A DNA stretch of 64,000 nt from Chondrus crispus (lineage: Eukaryota > Rhodophyta > Florideophyceae > Gigartinales > Gigartinaceae): assembly GCF_000350225.1 (NCBI RefSeq), contig NW_005179005.1:1-64000 (forward strand), in the 5' to 3' direction. Positions 39,955 to 49,500 of the stretch are shown one piece after another (position 1 is the stretch's first letter; every line of letters begins with the position of its first letter). Under the pieces are notes generated by a model. The model had not been told where the DNA came from. It ran no database searches and saw only the letters and a list, made by a program, of their open reading frames with translations. The position numbers and the translations under genes are program-made.

Positions 39955-41420
39955 GATGACGTACCGCTACAAGCATGACAAGGCGAGCAAGGGCAGAGAG
40001 CGCAAAGCAAGACTCTCAATTAGAGAGGACCTCATGAAGCCTACAGTACACTTAGACCCCGATAAAACCGCAACATACATGGCGGACCGGATAACGATCC
40101 AATCCCTATTCGCAATACTAGCAGCAATAGACATGCACGTCGAGCACTTCGACATAGCGGGGGCATACCTCCACAAAAAATACCAGAACTCCAAAAAAGT
40201 GTTCGTATGGCAACCACCACGGTTTAACGGAACATACAAACATAAGAGCAACCACGGGCAGCTGAAGGGAAATTTGTACAGCACACCAGCCGCATCAAAA
40301 ATTTACAACACAGAGCTGCACACCCACCTAAACAACAGGGGTACAAACCACTCCGCGCAGACACCTCCCTCTTCATGAAACGAGATAAACAGAACGTTAT
40401 ATTCGTCGGAATCAGCATGGATGACTTTTTGCCTGTCTCAACGACACGATGGATCATCGACGAACTGTACAACGTATTGAACAAAAAGTACAAAGTCAAG
40501 CGCTTAGGGCGACCCGACAAGTACCTCAACTGCTCCGTACAGTACAGCACAAACGGCATCCACCTCTCCCAACCCACTCATGTGAACAGTGTGGTAGCAA
40601 TGCTTACCCAAGCAGAAAGCAACCCTAAAACCACTCCATACCTAGAAGGAATCAGAGGGGACCCGCCTACGAGTGAAGAAATCAAAAGAGAAGACATAAC
40701 GGAGTTTATGGGAAAGCTGTAGGCGAAATCAGGCACATCTCCGACAGCTCCCGAGCCGCCATCGCGTTCGCTGCCACGTTACTCGCACGAGCATTGAAAA
40801 AGCAAACCCAAAGGCACCGGAAGCTGCTGTAGAGACTGGTGCAATACCTCCACACCACCCGAACAGAAGGCATACTCATGCCCAGGGGCAAACGCAAAAG
40901 CTTTGCCATACAAGCGTACTCGGACGCTGATTTTGTCAACGATGAGACAACCCGAAAGTCCATCAAAGGCACAGTGACACTGCCCAACGGCGCGCCAGTG
41001 CAGTGGCTGGCACGACAACAACCCATCGTCGCCAAGAGCACCTGCGAGGCAGAATACATTGCCACCGCCGAAACGGTCACGCTAACACTGCGTCTAGCCA
41101 ACATGATGCGCGAATCCACCATGCTCACGCACCAACGCACGCTACATATTGACAACACGACTGCATCTCAAATGACGCAAAACAAAGGTGCCACGAGAAG
41201 GCGCAAATGTATCAACATTCGGTACCACTTCTTGCACAAAACCGTCCAGACCGGCAAAATCAAGGTCCTCCGCATACCAACGACAGAACAAAAAGCCGAC
41301 ATCTTTATGGGCCCGCTCAAGAACGTCCTGTACAACAAACACAAAACAAGCATACAGATCCAAGCACCACCGAACCCCCCAACAAAACAAACAGGCAGCC
41401 CGCGCGTCCGGGGGTGTGTG
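39955..41420 (+). pseudogene. copia D reverse transcriptase/RNase H pseudogene
   Basis: RT blocks MTYRYK, MADRITIQSL, VEHFDIAGAYLH and SMDDFLPV (catalytic DD) are spread over three frames (to 40378, 40375-40722, then another). RNase H follows: AYSDADFVND, STCEAEYIA, HIDNTTASQM and RIPTTEQKADIF. There are shifts near 40340 and 40710 and a TAG near 40830. The closest relative in the window is copia E. Confidence 0.8.
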
Positions 41421-41425
41421 GTTCC
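39955..41425 (+). mobile_element. copia D, 5'-truncated copy (RT-RNase H only)
   Basis: It begins abruptly at ATGACGTACCGCTACAAG, encoding MTYRYK, which is mid-RT in copia E. It runs through the end of RNase H, where copia E is inserted in the opposite orientation. No gag, protease or integrase remains. The DNA right of copia E (from 45871) should be the continuation of this copy. Confidence 0.8.
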
Positions 41426-41526
41426 TGTGTGGACACGGGGTCCGATAGCCGTTTCCTTTACTCGTCGTCGTCTCTAGGTGTATATATACTCCTCTCTAAT
41501 GACAGCCTGTCCTGTGCGGTCAGGCA
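41426..41526 (-). repeat. copia E 3' LTR (101 bp)
   Basis: It begins TGTGTGGACAC and ends GCGGTCAGGCA. It contains GTATATATACTCC. It differs from 45770-45870 at three bases. Confidence 0.93.
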
Positions 41527-41566
41527 AGTGCAAAGTGCGTTGGCGAATGTGTGTGTGTGTGTGCGG

Positions 41567-42475
41567 TCAGACAGTCCCGGGATTCGCCAATGGGCTTTGT
41601 GCTGGTGTGAGTTGGATCATGGTGGTGAGGTGGTTGTGTCTTTGTGGTCCGGTTATTTTGGTGAATAGGTCCGCGATGTTGTCCGTTGTCGGTATGTGGT
41701 GCACCGATATATTGCCTTTCCTTATGAGGTCTTGGATATGGTGGTGTTTGATGTCTATGAATTTTCTACGCTTGGTTGGTGCGACGTTGTTGGCTACGCT
41801 GAGCGCCGCTTGGTTATCTATCATCAAGGGTGTTGGTTTGTGTTCCGGTTGCTGGATTTCGGCGAGCAAGCGGCAGATTCATTGTGTTTGCTGTGCGGCT
41901 CGGGACGCCGCGAGGTATTCGGCCTCGCAAGTGGACGTGGCGACGGTCGGTTGCCGTGATGATGTCCAGCTTATTGGGGCTCCGTACAGTGTGTGTATGA
42001 TGCCTGTGCGCGATTTTCTGTCCGGGTCGTTGGCATAATCCGAATCACTGTATGTTCGTAGTGCGATTTGTGTTTGGCGGTTGACTGTTTTGTATTCAAT
42101 GCCGTGTGTTCTCGTTCCTTTGAGGTAGCGTAGGAGGGCTTTGAGGTTCTGTTGGTGGGTGATGGTGGGATTGTGCATGACTCCGGCCAGTTTGCTAACA
42201 GATGTGTGTATGTCTCCTCGTGTGCTGTCTGCAATGTATCGCAGGTCCCCAAGGGTTTGGCGGAATATGCTGGCGTCGCGTGGGTTCAGTGGCTTGCTCT
42301 TCATTTCATCGTCGAACGGCCCTTTGTGGGGTAGTGGTGCGTGTGGCGGGTTGCATTTCGTCATTCCTGTCTTGCTCAGGATGGTGTGGATAGCAGCAGT
42401 TTGTGACACGTGTATGCTGTCATTGCTCCTCTTGCGGATTGTCCAGTTTAGGTACTGTTTCGGGATCCGAGACGT
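41567..42475 (-). pseudogene. copia E RT end and RNase H
   Basis: It continues from the previous ORF in the next frame (PKQYLNWTIRKRSND). RNase H carries TYSDSDYANDPDRK, STCEAEYLAASR, MIDNQAALSVANN and HIPTTDNIADLFTK. A TGA at 41879-41881 interrupts the frame between QQTQ and ICRLLAEIQ. The element cannot make a complete Pol without suppression or repair. Confidence 0.85.
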
Positions 42476-44430
42476 TTTATGTTGTACTTCTTTTGTAGAT
42501 TGGTGTACAGCTGGGTGACAAGATTTGGATGGGTGGCGATGACGAGGAAATCGTCCATGCTGACGGCTGTGATAAGTGTGCCTTTTGCATCGTGGCGATA
42601 GAAGATGCTCGGGTCGGCCTCGGCTTGTTTGTACTCATGCTTTTTGAGATGTTCCGTGAGGCCGTCGAAGTATATGCGGGATGCTGGTAGTGTCCCATAT
42701 ATGTTTTTGACAAGTCGGCCTCCCTTGCATGCATGTTTGTAGCTGCCGTCAAACTGTGGGTGCTGCTTGATATATACTTTGCGTTCTGGGGGATAGTTTT
42801 CGTGGAGATATGCTGAAGTTATGTCGAAGTGTTCGACTGGCCATCTTTTGGCTGCAGCTATGGCTAGCAGGACGCGTATGGATGTTTTTTCTGCCATGTA
42901 TGTGGTTGTGCTGTCACTGTCGTAATGGAGACCGGGCTTCATACGGTCTCCACGTGCTGAGCATCTGGCTTTGCGCTGTGTGACTGTGCCGTCGGGAGCA
43001 CGTTTGTAGCGATATGTCATTTTAAGTGGTATTAGTTTCTCGCGTGGGGGGAGCTTTTTGTCTGGTATCCACTGGATGGTTCGTGTTTTGTCGAGCTTGT
43101 CGAGTTCTTCATGGTGTGCAGTGGCCCATTGTCCCGAATCGGGGTAGTTTTGAGCTTCTCGCTGCGTTTTCGGGTCTGGCGTGGTGATCTCTACAGTGGG
43201 TGGGCTGGCTTGTGATCGATATGCGCTGAGGGGCCTATAGCATGGGTCGGACGTTCGGCTGTACGGTCGGAAGTCGGCCGTGCGTACAGTTCGGTATCGA
43301 GGTGAATTGAGCTCTTGGACCGTGATGGTTTTGTGATCGTTGCCGTATGCGTATCGCACTGGTGTTCCTCTGGGGTCCGGCTTTTTCTTCGGTTGTACGA
43401 GTGGTATCGTGCCGAGTTGCCCGAATGTGAATAGGCGTTTGGGTCTGCGTGGTTGGTCGTGCCACAGATTGGTGGGTGGCTGGCCGGTGGCGGAGTGGGG
43501 CATGAGATTGTATTTAAAAGCTGCGTCCCTCACCGCATCTTCCCAGTATTGCGGGGGTAGTTTCGCGTGCTGGAGATTTGCTCTGGCGGCATTCATCAGA
43601 GTTTGGTTGATACGCTCTGCCAGCGAGTTCTCTTGGGGTTGGTGTGGCGTGTTGTTTTTGTACGTTATGCCGTATGCGGCGTACGTCCGCATGGCCTCCT
43701 TGGACTTGAATTCCAGTGCATTGTCGGTGCGATAGTACTGTGGTGTTCGTCCCGCGTTGTACAGTTGGCGCATGTGTTGTGGCATGATTGCTCCGACTTG
43801 TCGTCTGTCTTTTAGGAAGTATAGGATGAGATACCTTGATCCCGCGTCGATGTATGTAAGGAAGTGGAAGTTTCCGTGTGTGGATATCGGGGAGATTGGG
43901 CCACACGTGTCAGAGCTGAGGTATTGGTCTGGGGAATAGTTGTGTGTGGTTCTTCGGTGTGGTGCTGGTCTTTGTTTTGCCATTGTACATGCTGAACAGG
44001 TGATGGTGGTCGTTTCGTACGCGAGTGATTTGGGCATTGTTGGTATGTGTCCGTCTTTGGCCATTTGTCTGATGTTGCGTGCTGTGGCATGGTTTAGCTT
44101 GAGGTGCCATTCGTGTGCGACCTGTTCCTGCGGTGTGGGTTCAGGTTGGTGCTCTGTTACTGGATTGTGGGCGTCGGCGATGTGTCGGTTTTGTCGCCTG
44201 TGTTCCTGCATTTGTGGTGTGCGTGGACCAATGTGTTGCACCGTCGTCGTTTTCGGCTTACCTTTTTGGGATGGTTTTTTGTGCGTTTTGGTGTATGGTT
44301 TGGTTCTGACACTGTAAGCTTTGTTCAGGTTTTTATTTGTCCATGCATACGCTTTGTGCTTTGTGTTCCATGGCGCTGTACCGACGATGATGGGTTTGTT
44401 CCTTTGAGCTGTGTTTTTTATACTATTGCC
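42448..44430 (-). CDS. copia E Pol: pre-integrase, integrase, RT (first part)
   Basis: The frame is open from the end of the protease ORF (44430) and has no early ATG, suggesting frameshifted translation. It contains GAG-pre-integrase (EWHLKLNHATAR, CSACTMAKQR), integrase (SSDTCGPI, YRTDNALEF, QPQENSLAERINQ; D-D-E) and RT (MTYRYKRAPDG, VEHFDITSAYLHENY, AVSMDDFLVIA). It ends by frameshift at ~42470 after IKRLG. Confidence 0.9.
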   Translation of the reverse strand, partial: GNSIKNTAQRNKPIIVGTAPWNTKHKAYAWTNKNLNKAYSVRTKPYTKTHKKPSQKGKPKTTTVQHIGPRTPQMQEHRRQNRHIADAHNPVTEHQPEPTPQEQVAHEWHLKLNHATARNIRQMAKDGHIPTMPKSLAYETTTITCSACTMAKQRPAPHRRTTHNYSPDQYLSSDTCGPISPISTHGNFHFLTYIDAGSRYLILYFLKDRRQVGAIMPQHMRQLYNAGRTPQYYRTDNALEFKSKEAMRTYAAYGITYKNNTPHQPQENSLAERINQTLMNAARANLQHAKLPPQYWEDAVRDAAFKYNLMPHSATGQPPTNLWHDQPRRPKRLFTFGQLGTIPLVQPKKKPDPRGTPVRYAYGNDHKTITVQELNSPRYRTVRTADFRPYSRTSDPCYRPLSAYRSQASPPTVEITTPDPKTQREAQNYPDSGQWATAHHEELDKLDKTRTIQWIPDKKLPPREKLIPLKMTYRYKRAPDGTVTQRKARCSARGDRMKPGLHYDSDSTTTYMAEKTSIRVLLAIAAAKRWPVEHFDITSAYLHENYPPERKVYIKQHPQFDGSYKHACKGGRLVKNIYGTLPASRIYFDGLTEHLKKHEYKQAEADPSIFYRHDAKGTLITAVSMDDFLVIATHPNLVTQLYTNLQKKYNIKRLGSRNST

Positions 44431-45737
44431 TTGTTTGGTATGAATAGTACGTTGCCGTGTAGTCTTGCGAGATCGTGCACGGAGATCAGGTTCGTGGTGA
44501 TGGCCGGGTTGGCCACGGCTGGGACCTGGAGCCGTATGTTTTTATTCGTAAGGATTGTCGTCTTTCCGTGGTGTGTACATTTGGATCTGGTGTTAGTGGC
44601 TGTGGCCGTGTGTATGGCGTGCCGTGTTTTGCGCATGTGTGTTGTGGGGCGCGTCAGATGTATTGGGTGCGCTCCTGAGTCCAGGATGTACGTACATGGT
44701 TCGTTTTCCGTCCTGTTGTCGTTCATTGGGTCGTAGACGTATTGGTCGGGCTGTTCGTCCTCGTATACGTCTTCGGGGTTGTATGTCACTCGTGCTTTTG
44801 GGTGTCCTTGTGCCCTTTTGTTTTTCGGGTGGTCGGGGTTGCGGCATTCTGCATCCGTGTGTTGCGGTTGAATGATACCGTGCAGTTGGTGGTATCGACA
44901 GGGGTTGTCGATTTGACGTGGCAGGGGTTGCCTGCGGGTTTGGCGTGTGGCCCATCTGCGGCTGATTTGTGCCGGTCTGTTGGGGCGTGTTGCCTGGGTT
45001 GTCTGAGTAGGGACGTTCTGGTACTGTGCGATTCGGTTGTACCGGTGTGCGAACTCCTTCACTGTGGCTGGGTTGAGGGCTATGAGTTGCATGCCTATGG
45101 GTGCCGTTGTGGGGTTGTATCTCAGCCCGTCGATCATGAATGCGACCGTTGTCCTCGTGTCCTGTATTGCCGGGTAGCGTGCTGCTATCATCTTGGCCCC
45201 GATTCCCTCGTGGATCGTGACGTATTCCTGGAGCGTCATTTCGTGTGTGAAGTGTGCCTGTTCTGCCTGTTGTTTGAGGTATTTTTGGTCGTCAGCGTTT
45301 CCAGTGTCGAGGTGTGCTGTGATCGCCTTTACTAGATCGTACGGCGTTGGTTCACTTGTCGGTGTGAGTATCAGGTTGGCAATGTCGCTCGGGATGCTCG
45401 TTATGATCTTGCCGAGCAGCGCGTGCTTGGCGCGCTGAAATGTGTTGTACTCGTCTTCTTGTGTCGGGGGTTCGGGGTTGCCTTCTAGTTGGTGGATCGT
45501 TCCGGTGGCGTACGCGGCGGAGCGTAGCGCAACGAACCACGGGCCGTAGTTGTCGGGATTGAGGGTTGGGACGTCGGTTCTGCGTTCCATTTTTGAGGAT
45601 GTGCTTGTGCGTATGGGAGGTCTGTACGTGAGTTGATCGATTGGTGCTGCGGCGGGCGGGTTGTTTCTGCGCGTTGTCCTACGTGCTGGGAGGGATCGGA
45701 TCGTGTCGTTGTGGTGGCTTGTTGGAGTTGGGAGCAT
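44418..45737 (-). CDS. copia E Gag-protease, 439 aa
   Basis: ATG at 45737 lies 33 bases inside the 5' LTR. The capsid helical domain (ERRTDVPTLNPDNYGPWFVALRSAAY...) spans ~50-240, a basic Pro/Arg/Gln linker follows, then a His/Cys region (CRYHQLHGI, HTDAECRNPDH) in place of a standard CCHC knuckle. The protease loop YILDSGAHPIHL lies near residue 350. The ORF stops just after the protease. Pol is in the -1 frame, overlapping its end. Confidence 0.88.
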   Translation of the reverse strand: MLPTPTSHHNDTIRSLPARRTTRRNNPPAAAPIDQLTYRPPIRTSTSSKMERRTDVPTLNPDNYGPWFVALRSAAYATGTIHQLEGNPEPPTQEDEYNTFQRAKHALLGKIITSIPSDIANLILTPTSEPTPYDLVKAITAHLDTGNADDQKYLKQQAEQAHFTHEMTLQEYVTIHEGIGAKMIAARYPAIQDTRTTVAFMIDGLRYNPTTAPIGMQLIALNPATVKEFAHRYNRIAQYQNVPTQTTQATRPNRPAQISRRWATRQTRRQPLPRQIDNPCRYHQLHGIIQPQHTDAECRNPDHPKNKRAQGHPKARVTYNPEDVYEDEQPDQYVYDPMNDNRTENEPCTYILDSGAHPIHLTRPTTHMRKTRHAIHTATATNTRSKCTHHGKTTILTNKNIRLQVPAVANPAITTNLISVHDLARLHGNVLFIPNKAIV

Positions 45738-45769
45738 CGGCGCGTGGTTGCGTAATGGTGCCTATAACC

Positions 45770-45870
45770 TGTGTGGACACGGGGTCCGATAGCCCTTTCC
45801 TTTACTCGTCGTCGTCTCTAGGTGTATATATACTCCTCTCTAATGACAGCCTGTCCTGTGCGGTGAGACA
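45770..45870 (-). repeat. copia E 5' LTR (101 bp)
   Basis: It begins TGTGTGGACAC and ends GCGGTGAGACA. Directly inside, on the minus strand, is GGTTATAGGCACC, a candidate primer site. Confidence 0.93.
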
Positions 45871-45875
45871 GTTCC

Positions 45876-46576
45876 ACCCAGAAAACAGCACGACGCGCGA
45901 CCTGCGCGACGCGTGACCTGCCTGCACTAACCAACACGAAGTGATACCACCCAGATAGGGCACCACCCATAGATAGGGCACGGCCCTTAAGGTAACGATA
46001 AGTTACACGCAAATAAAGCCGCCGGCGCTCCGACCACCTTCGGGGGTCGGAGGCATCGGTATGATCTTGGCGTCACAGCCCTATACGCGTCAGTCTCCAC
46101 TGATGTCAATCCAACAATACCGTAATCAACTACTGCACCCTGTCTTTGCGCAGTTTGCGAGTCTTTGCAAGAAAGACCTATTGCTGGCGTAAAAGTTTTG
46201 TTTGTGCCTCGCGAGAGCAGCCTTACAAAAACTCAAGATGTGCCAACAGCGCAGCAACAATCCGCACAACCGCCGCCCTGTTCTTTGACAAGCGTGGGAA
46301 ACCACTCCAAAATTCACTGTCAAGCGGGTACTTTCCGTAAAATAGCTCTGGTCCCCTGAATGTGCTGCATTTATTCGTAACGCCAAGAGTTTCAGCATCT
46401 TGTTCCCTTCCCCTCTGCGAGAAGACCAAGTACGAAAGACAACGACTAACAACGACTGACAACGACAAGTGAGAAAAAGATTCGGAGAAAGGGAGATACA
46501 GTATAGAGAAGAGTAAGTACCGCTTTACCACCGCCACCTATTCGAATCCGAACAACCTCCCCTAATCCCAAAAACC
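45876..46576. other. NLR1 upstream region, partly shared with NLR2
   Basis: Up to ~46130 this is probably the displaced 3' continuation of copia D (AATAAA at ~46012). From ~46230 it resembles 57265-57489 (GATGTGCCAACA-CGCAGCAACAAT, CCCTCTGCGAGAAGACCA, GAGAAAGAGATTCGGAGA-like blocks). It is therefore the conserved 5' leader or promoter of the duplicated NLR genes. No TATA box could be fixed. Confidence 0.6.
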
Positions 46577-49500
46577 ATGGCTGATCCGTACAGTATCTTG
46601 GGCCTCACTGGCCCGGCTGAGCAAGTCGTCCGCCTCATCGCAAGTCTCATCGAACGACACCAAGCCTACAAGGAAAACAAGACGCTCTCTACCGAAATGC
46701 TCACCGCCTACATCACTTTGCAGAGAGACATCACGGAGCTGAAAAACATGCCGATACATGGAACGTCGTCGCAGCACACGGGCTTGCTCCAACGTGAAAT
46801 CGCGGACATCTCAAGCTTCATATTGAAGTCTCTCAAAGAGCTGCAGAAAGAGTCGGACGACCCAAAAGCGAGACTCGGTGCGTTCGCCTCTGCAGTGGGA
46901 GATAGAGAAGTCCTAGAGAAGCGAAAGCTAGAGGCGGACCGCCTTCACCATCGAATTCTACAAGCAAGCGCGGGCATCGATACTCGCACGGCCGTGGAGT
47001 CGATCGGCATCGATACTCGCGCGACTCGCGCGGCCGTCGAGTCGATCAGGCGAGACACGGGTGATATGTTCAGGGCGTCAATAAGAGCCGAACATAATCC
47101 TGCGTCGATATGTGTGAAGCTTGATTCTCGGGGGAGCGATGGATTACCGGACACGTGTGAGTCGCGTCTAAAAGCGACTGTTCTACGGAGAGATAGGAAC
47201 ATGCAAGTGGGTGCGACAGCAGTGGGACAGGGCGGAGTCGGGAAGACATGCACTCTGCGAGCGATCGCGCACGACGTTGAGATTAAGGCGGAGTTTTCGG
47301 GAGGAGTCTACTTCATGTCGTTGGGGAAAGACGGAAACGTGGGACGGCTAATTGAAGAACTGTGTCTGATTGTGGAAACGTCCGGTGGCAAGGAGACGGC
47401 TGCGGAATTGCGAGAGCAGAGCGAGTTTGGAAGGGTGTTGGCGAAAGTACACGCATGGTTTTGTAGTCATGTATGTTTGTTTATCATTGATGATGTGTGG
47501 GTGGTGAATGATATAGACGCGAACATCCTTCAAAAGTTGTCTGTTCTAGCTGAGACTGCGGGGGGCAGCGGGGAAAGGAGGAGCAGACTACTGTACTCCA
47601 CGAGGGACAAGGAGCTGCGTCAGATTGGGGAGCGGGTTTCTTTCGAGCCGAGGGAGAAGGTAGGGAAAGAAGCAGTTGACATGCTTGTGCACGCAAGTGA
47701 GGCGAATCGAGAGGAAGTGGATGATGCGAGATGCAAGGAAGCCGTGGGTGAAATACTGAAAATGTGTGGCGGATTGCCCCTTGCGCTGAACGTGGCGGGA
47801 ACGAGTGTGAGGTACATGAGGGAAAGGTGGGAGGGAGAAGTATCAGAAGCATGGGGGGCGTACCTTTCGCGGATGAAAAGTCGTAACACGATTCGCGGGG
47901 AGAGTCCGAAGGACGGATATTCGTCGTTGGATGAGACATTGCATACGTCACTAGATATCCTGGAGTCGGATGTGGGAAACAGTGCGGAGACGGTTGATGA
48001 ATTTTCGTTTCGAAAGATGCACCAGAGTCTGTGCGTTATGAAGAAGCAAGACTGGATACCTTTGAGTTTGGTTGGAGATTTGTGGGAGATGGACGAGGAG
48101 TGTACGGAAAGGTGTGCAAAGGAGATGGAAAGGGTTGGACTAGTAGAAGTGCAGTATGAGAAGGGTTGTGGTGGGTTGCGGGTGCATGATCTGACGCACG
48201 ATTTCGCGGTGGAAGAAGCGAAGAAGAAGGAGGGTGTAGAAGAGTGGTGTAAGAAGATGGCGGATGTATGCAGGAAAGGAGGAGGGTTGCTTGCGATGAG
48301 TGAGGACCGAGACGGAGAAGGCAAGAGCACACGGGAGGAGTATGTTTTCGAAAATATATATCGTATTCTGAAACAGGGTGGGTGTGTAGAGGAGCTGAAG
48401 AGACTATTTTTGAGTGCGCGATGGGTGAAGACAGTGCTACGGAGAGGTGGGGTTTGGCAATACGAGGAAGCTGTGAAGGGATTGCGTAGAGACTTGAAGG
48501 GGAAAAGAGGAAGCGGGAAGGTGGGAATGGGACGGGCAGATGAGGATGCAGTGGATGCAATGGTTTTGATGATGCGGGCTGCGCGACTGAGTGTACCGTT
48601 TTGTGGTGAAAATAATGCCGGGATTTACTTTCAACTATATGGGCGAGTGAAGCACAAGGCACGGGATTCAGGTTGTGTGCGAAAGATCCTGGAGGAAATT
48701 GAGAGATACGCACCACGGCCGTGGGTGCGGCCGGTGAGTGAGTGTGTAGCGCGAGCCGATGGAAGGTTGGTGGAGCAGATTGTTCTGCCATATTACAGTC
48801 TTGAAATTCAAGCGGGCATGGATTCCAGGGGCGAAGTGCATGGATGTCAAGTGGAGCCGTCCGGGGCAGAGGTAACAGTTTTCACGCAATCTGCTGAGAA
48901 GGAGACGAAGATGATTCGATTAGAAGGCGAGTTTGAAGCAGAGATTCAGGACCCAGGGGACCTTGGAACAAGCAGACGGAAAATGTGTCGGCGTTTGAGG
49001 GCATGTTTTCGGATGTGCATTGGAAGTGTAACCTCCGAAGTGACTGGAGAAGGCCCGAGCGTGACGAGAGCAACCTGCGCAACTTCCTGTGAGAGGAAGG
49101 GATATGTTGTTGTGGGATATGAAGACGGGACGTTGAGGCTGTGGAGTACATCGGAGAGGGAAGTATTGAGAAGTTTCCGCGGTCATAGGTCGAGAGTGGA
49201 GTGCGTTGCGGTGAGTGGGGACGGAAGACGTGTAGTATCTGGATCGGAGGACGAGGGCGTGCGTGTGTGGGACGTGGAGACCGGAGCACAAGTCGGGGAC
49301 GCGTTGGTTGGACACATGCATTGGGTGCTTAGCGTTGCGATGAGTGGGGACGGAAGACGTGTGGTATCTGGATCCCGGGACAAGAGCGTGCGGGTGTGGG
49401 ACGTGGAATCGGGAACACAAGTCGGAGAGGCGTTAGTTGGACACACGGATCGGGTGCTTAGCGTTGCGATGAGTGGGGACGGAAGACGTGTGGTATCTGG

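Larger units (their letters stand above)
41426..45870 (-). mobile_element. copia E, 4445 bp, short LTRs, TSD GTTCC
   Basis: Two 101-bp direct repeats (TGTGTGGACAC...CA) bound the element and GTTCC is duplicated at 41421-41425 and 45871-45875. The minus strand carries Gag-protease, then pre-integrase, integrase, RT and RNase H in copia order. One frameshift near 42470 and one in-frame TGA interrupt pol. LTRs differ at three positions. Confidence 0.95.
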
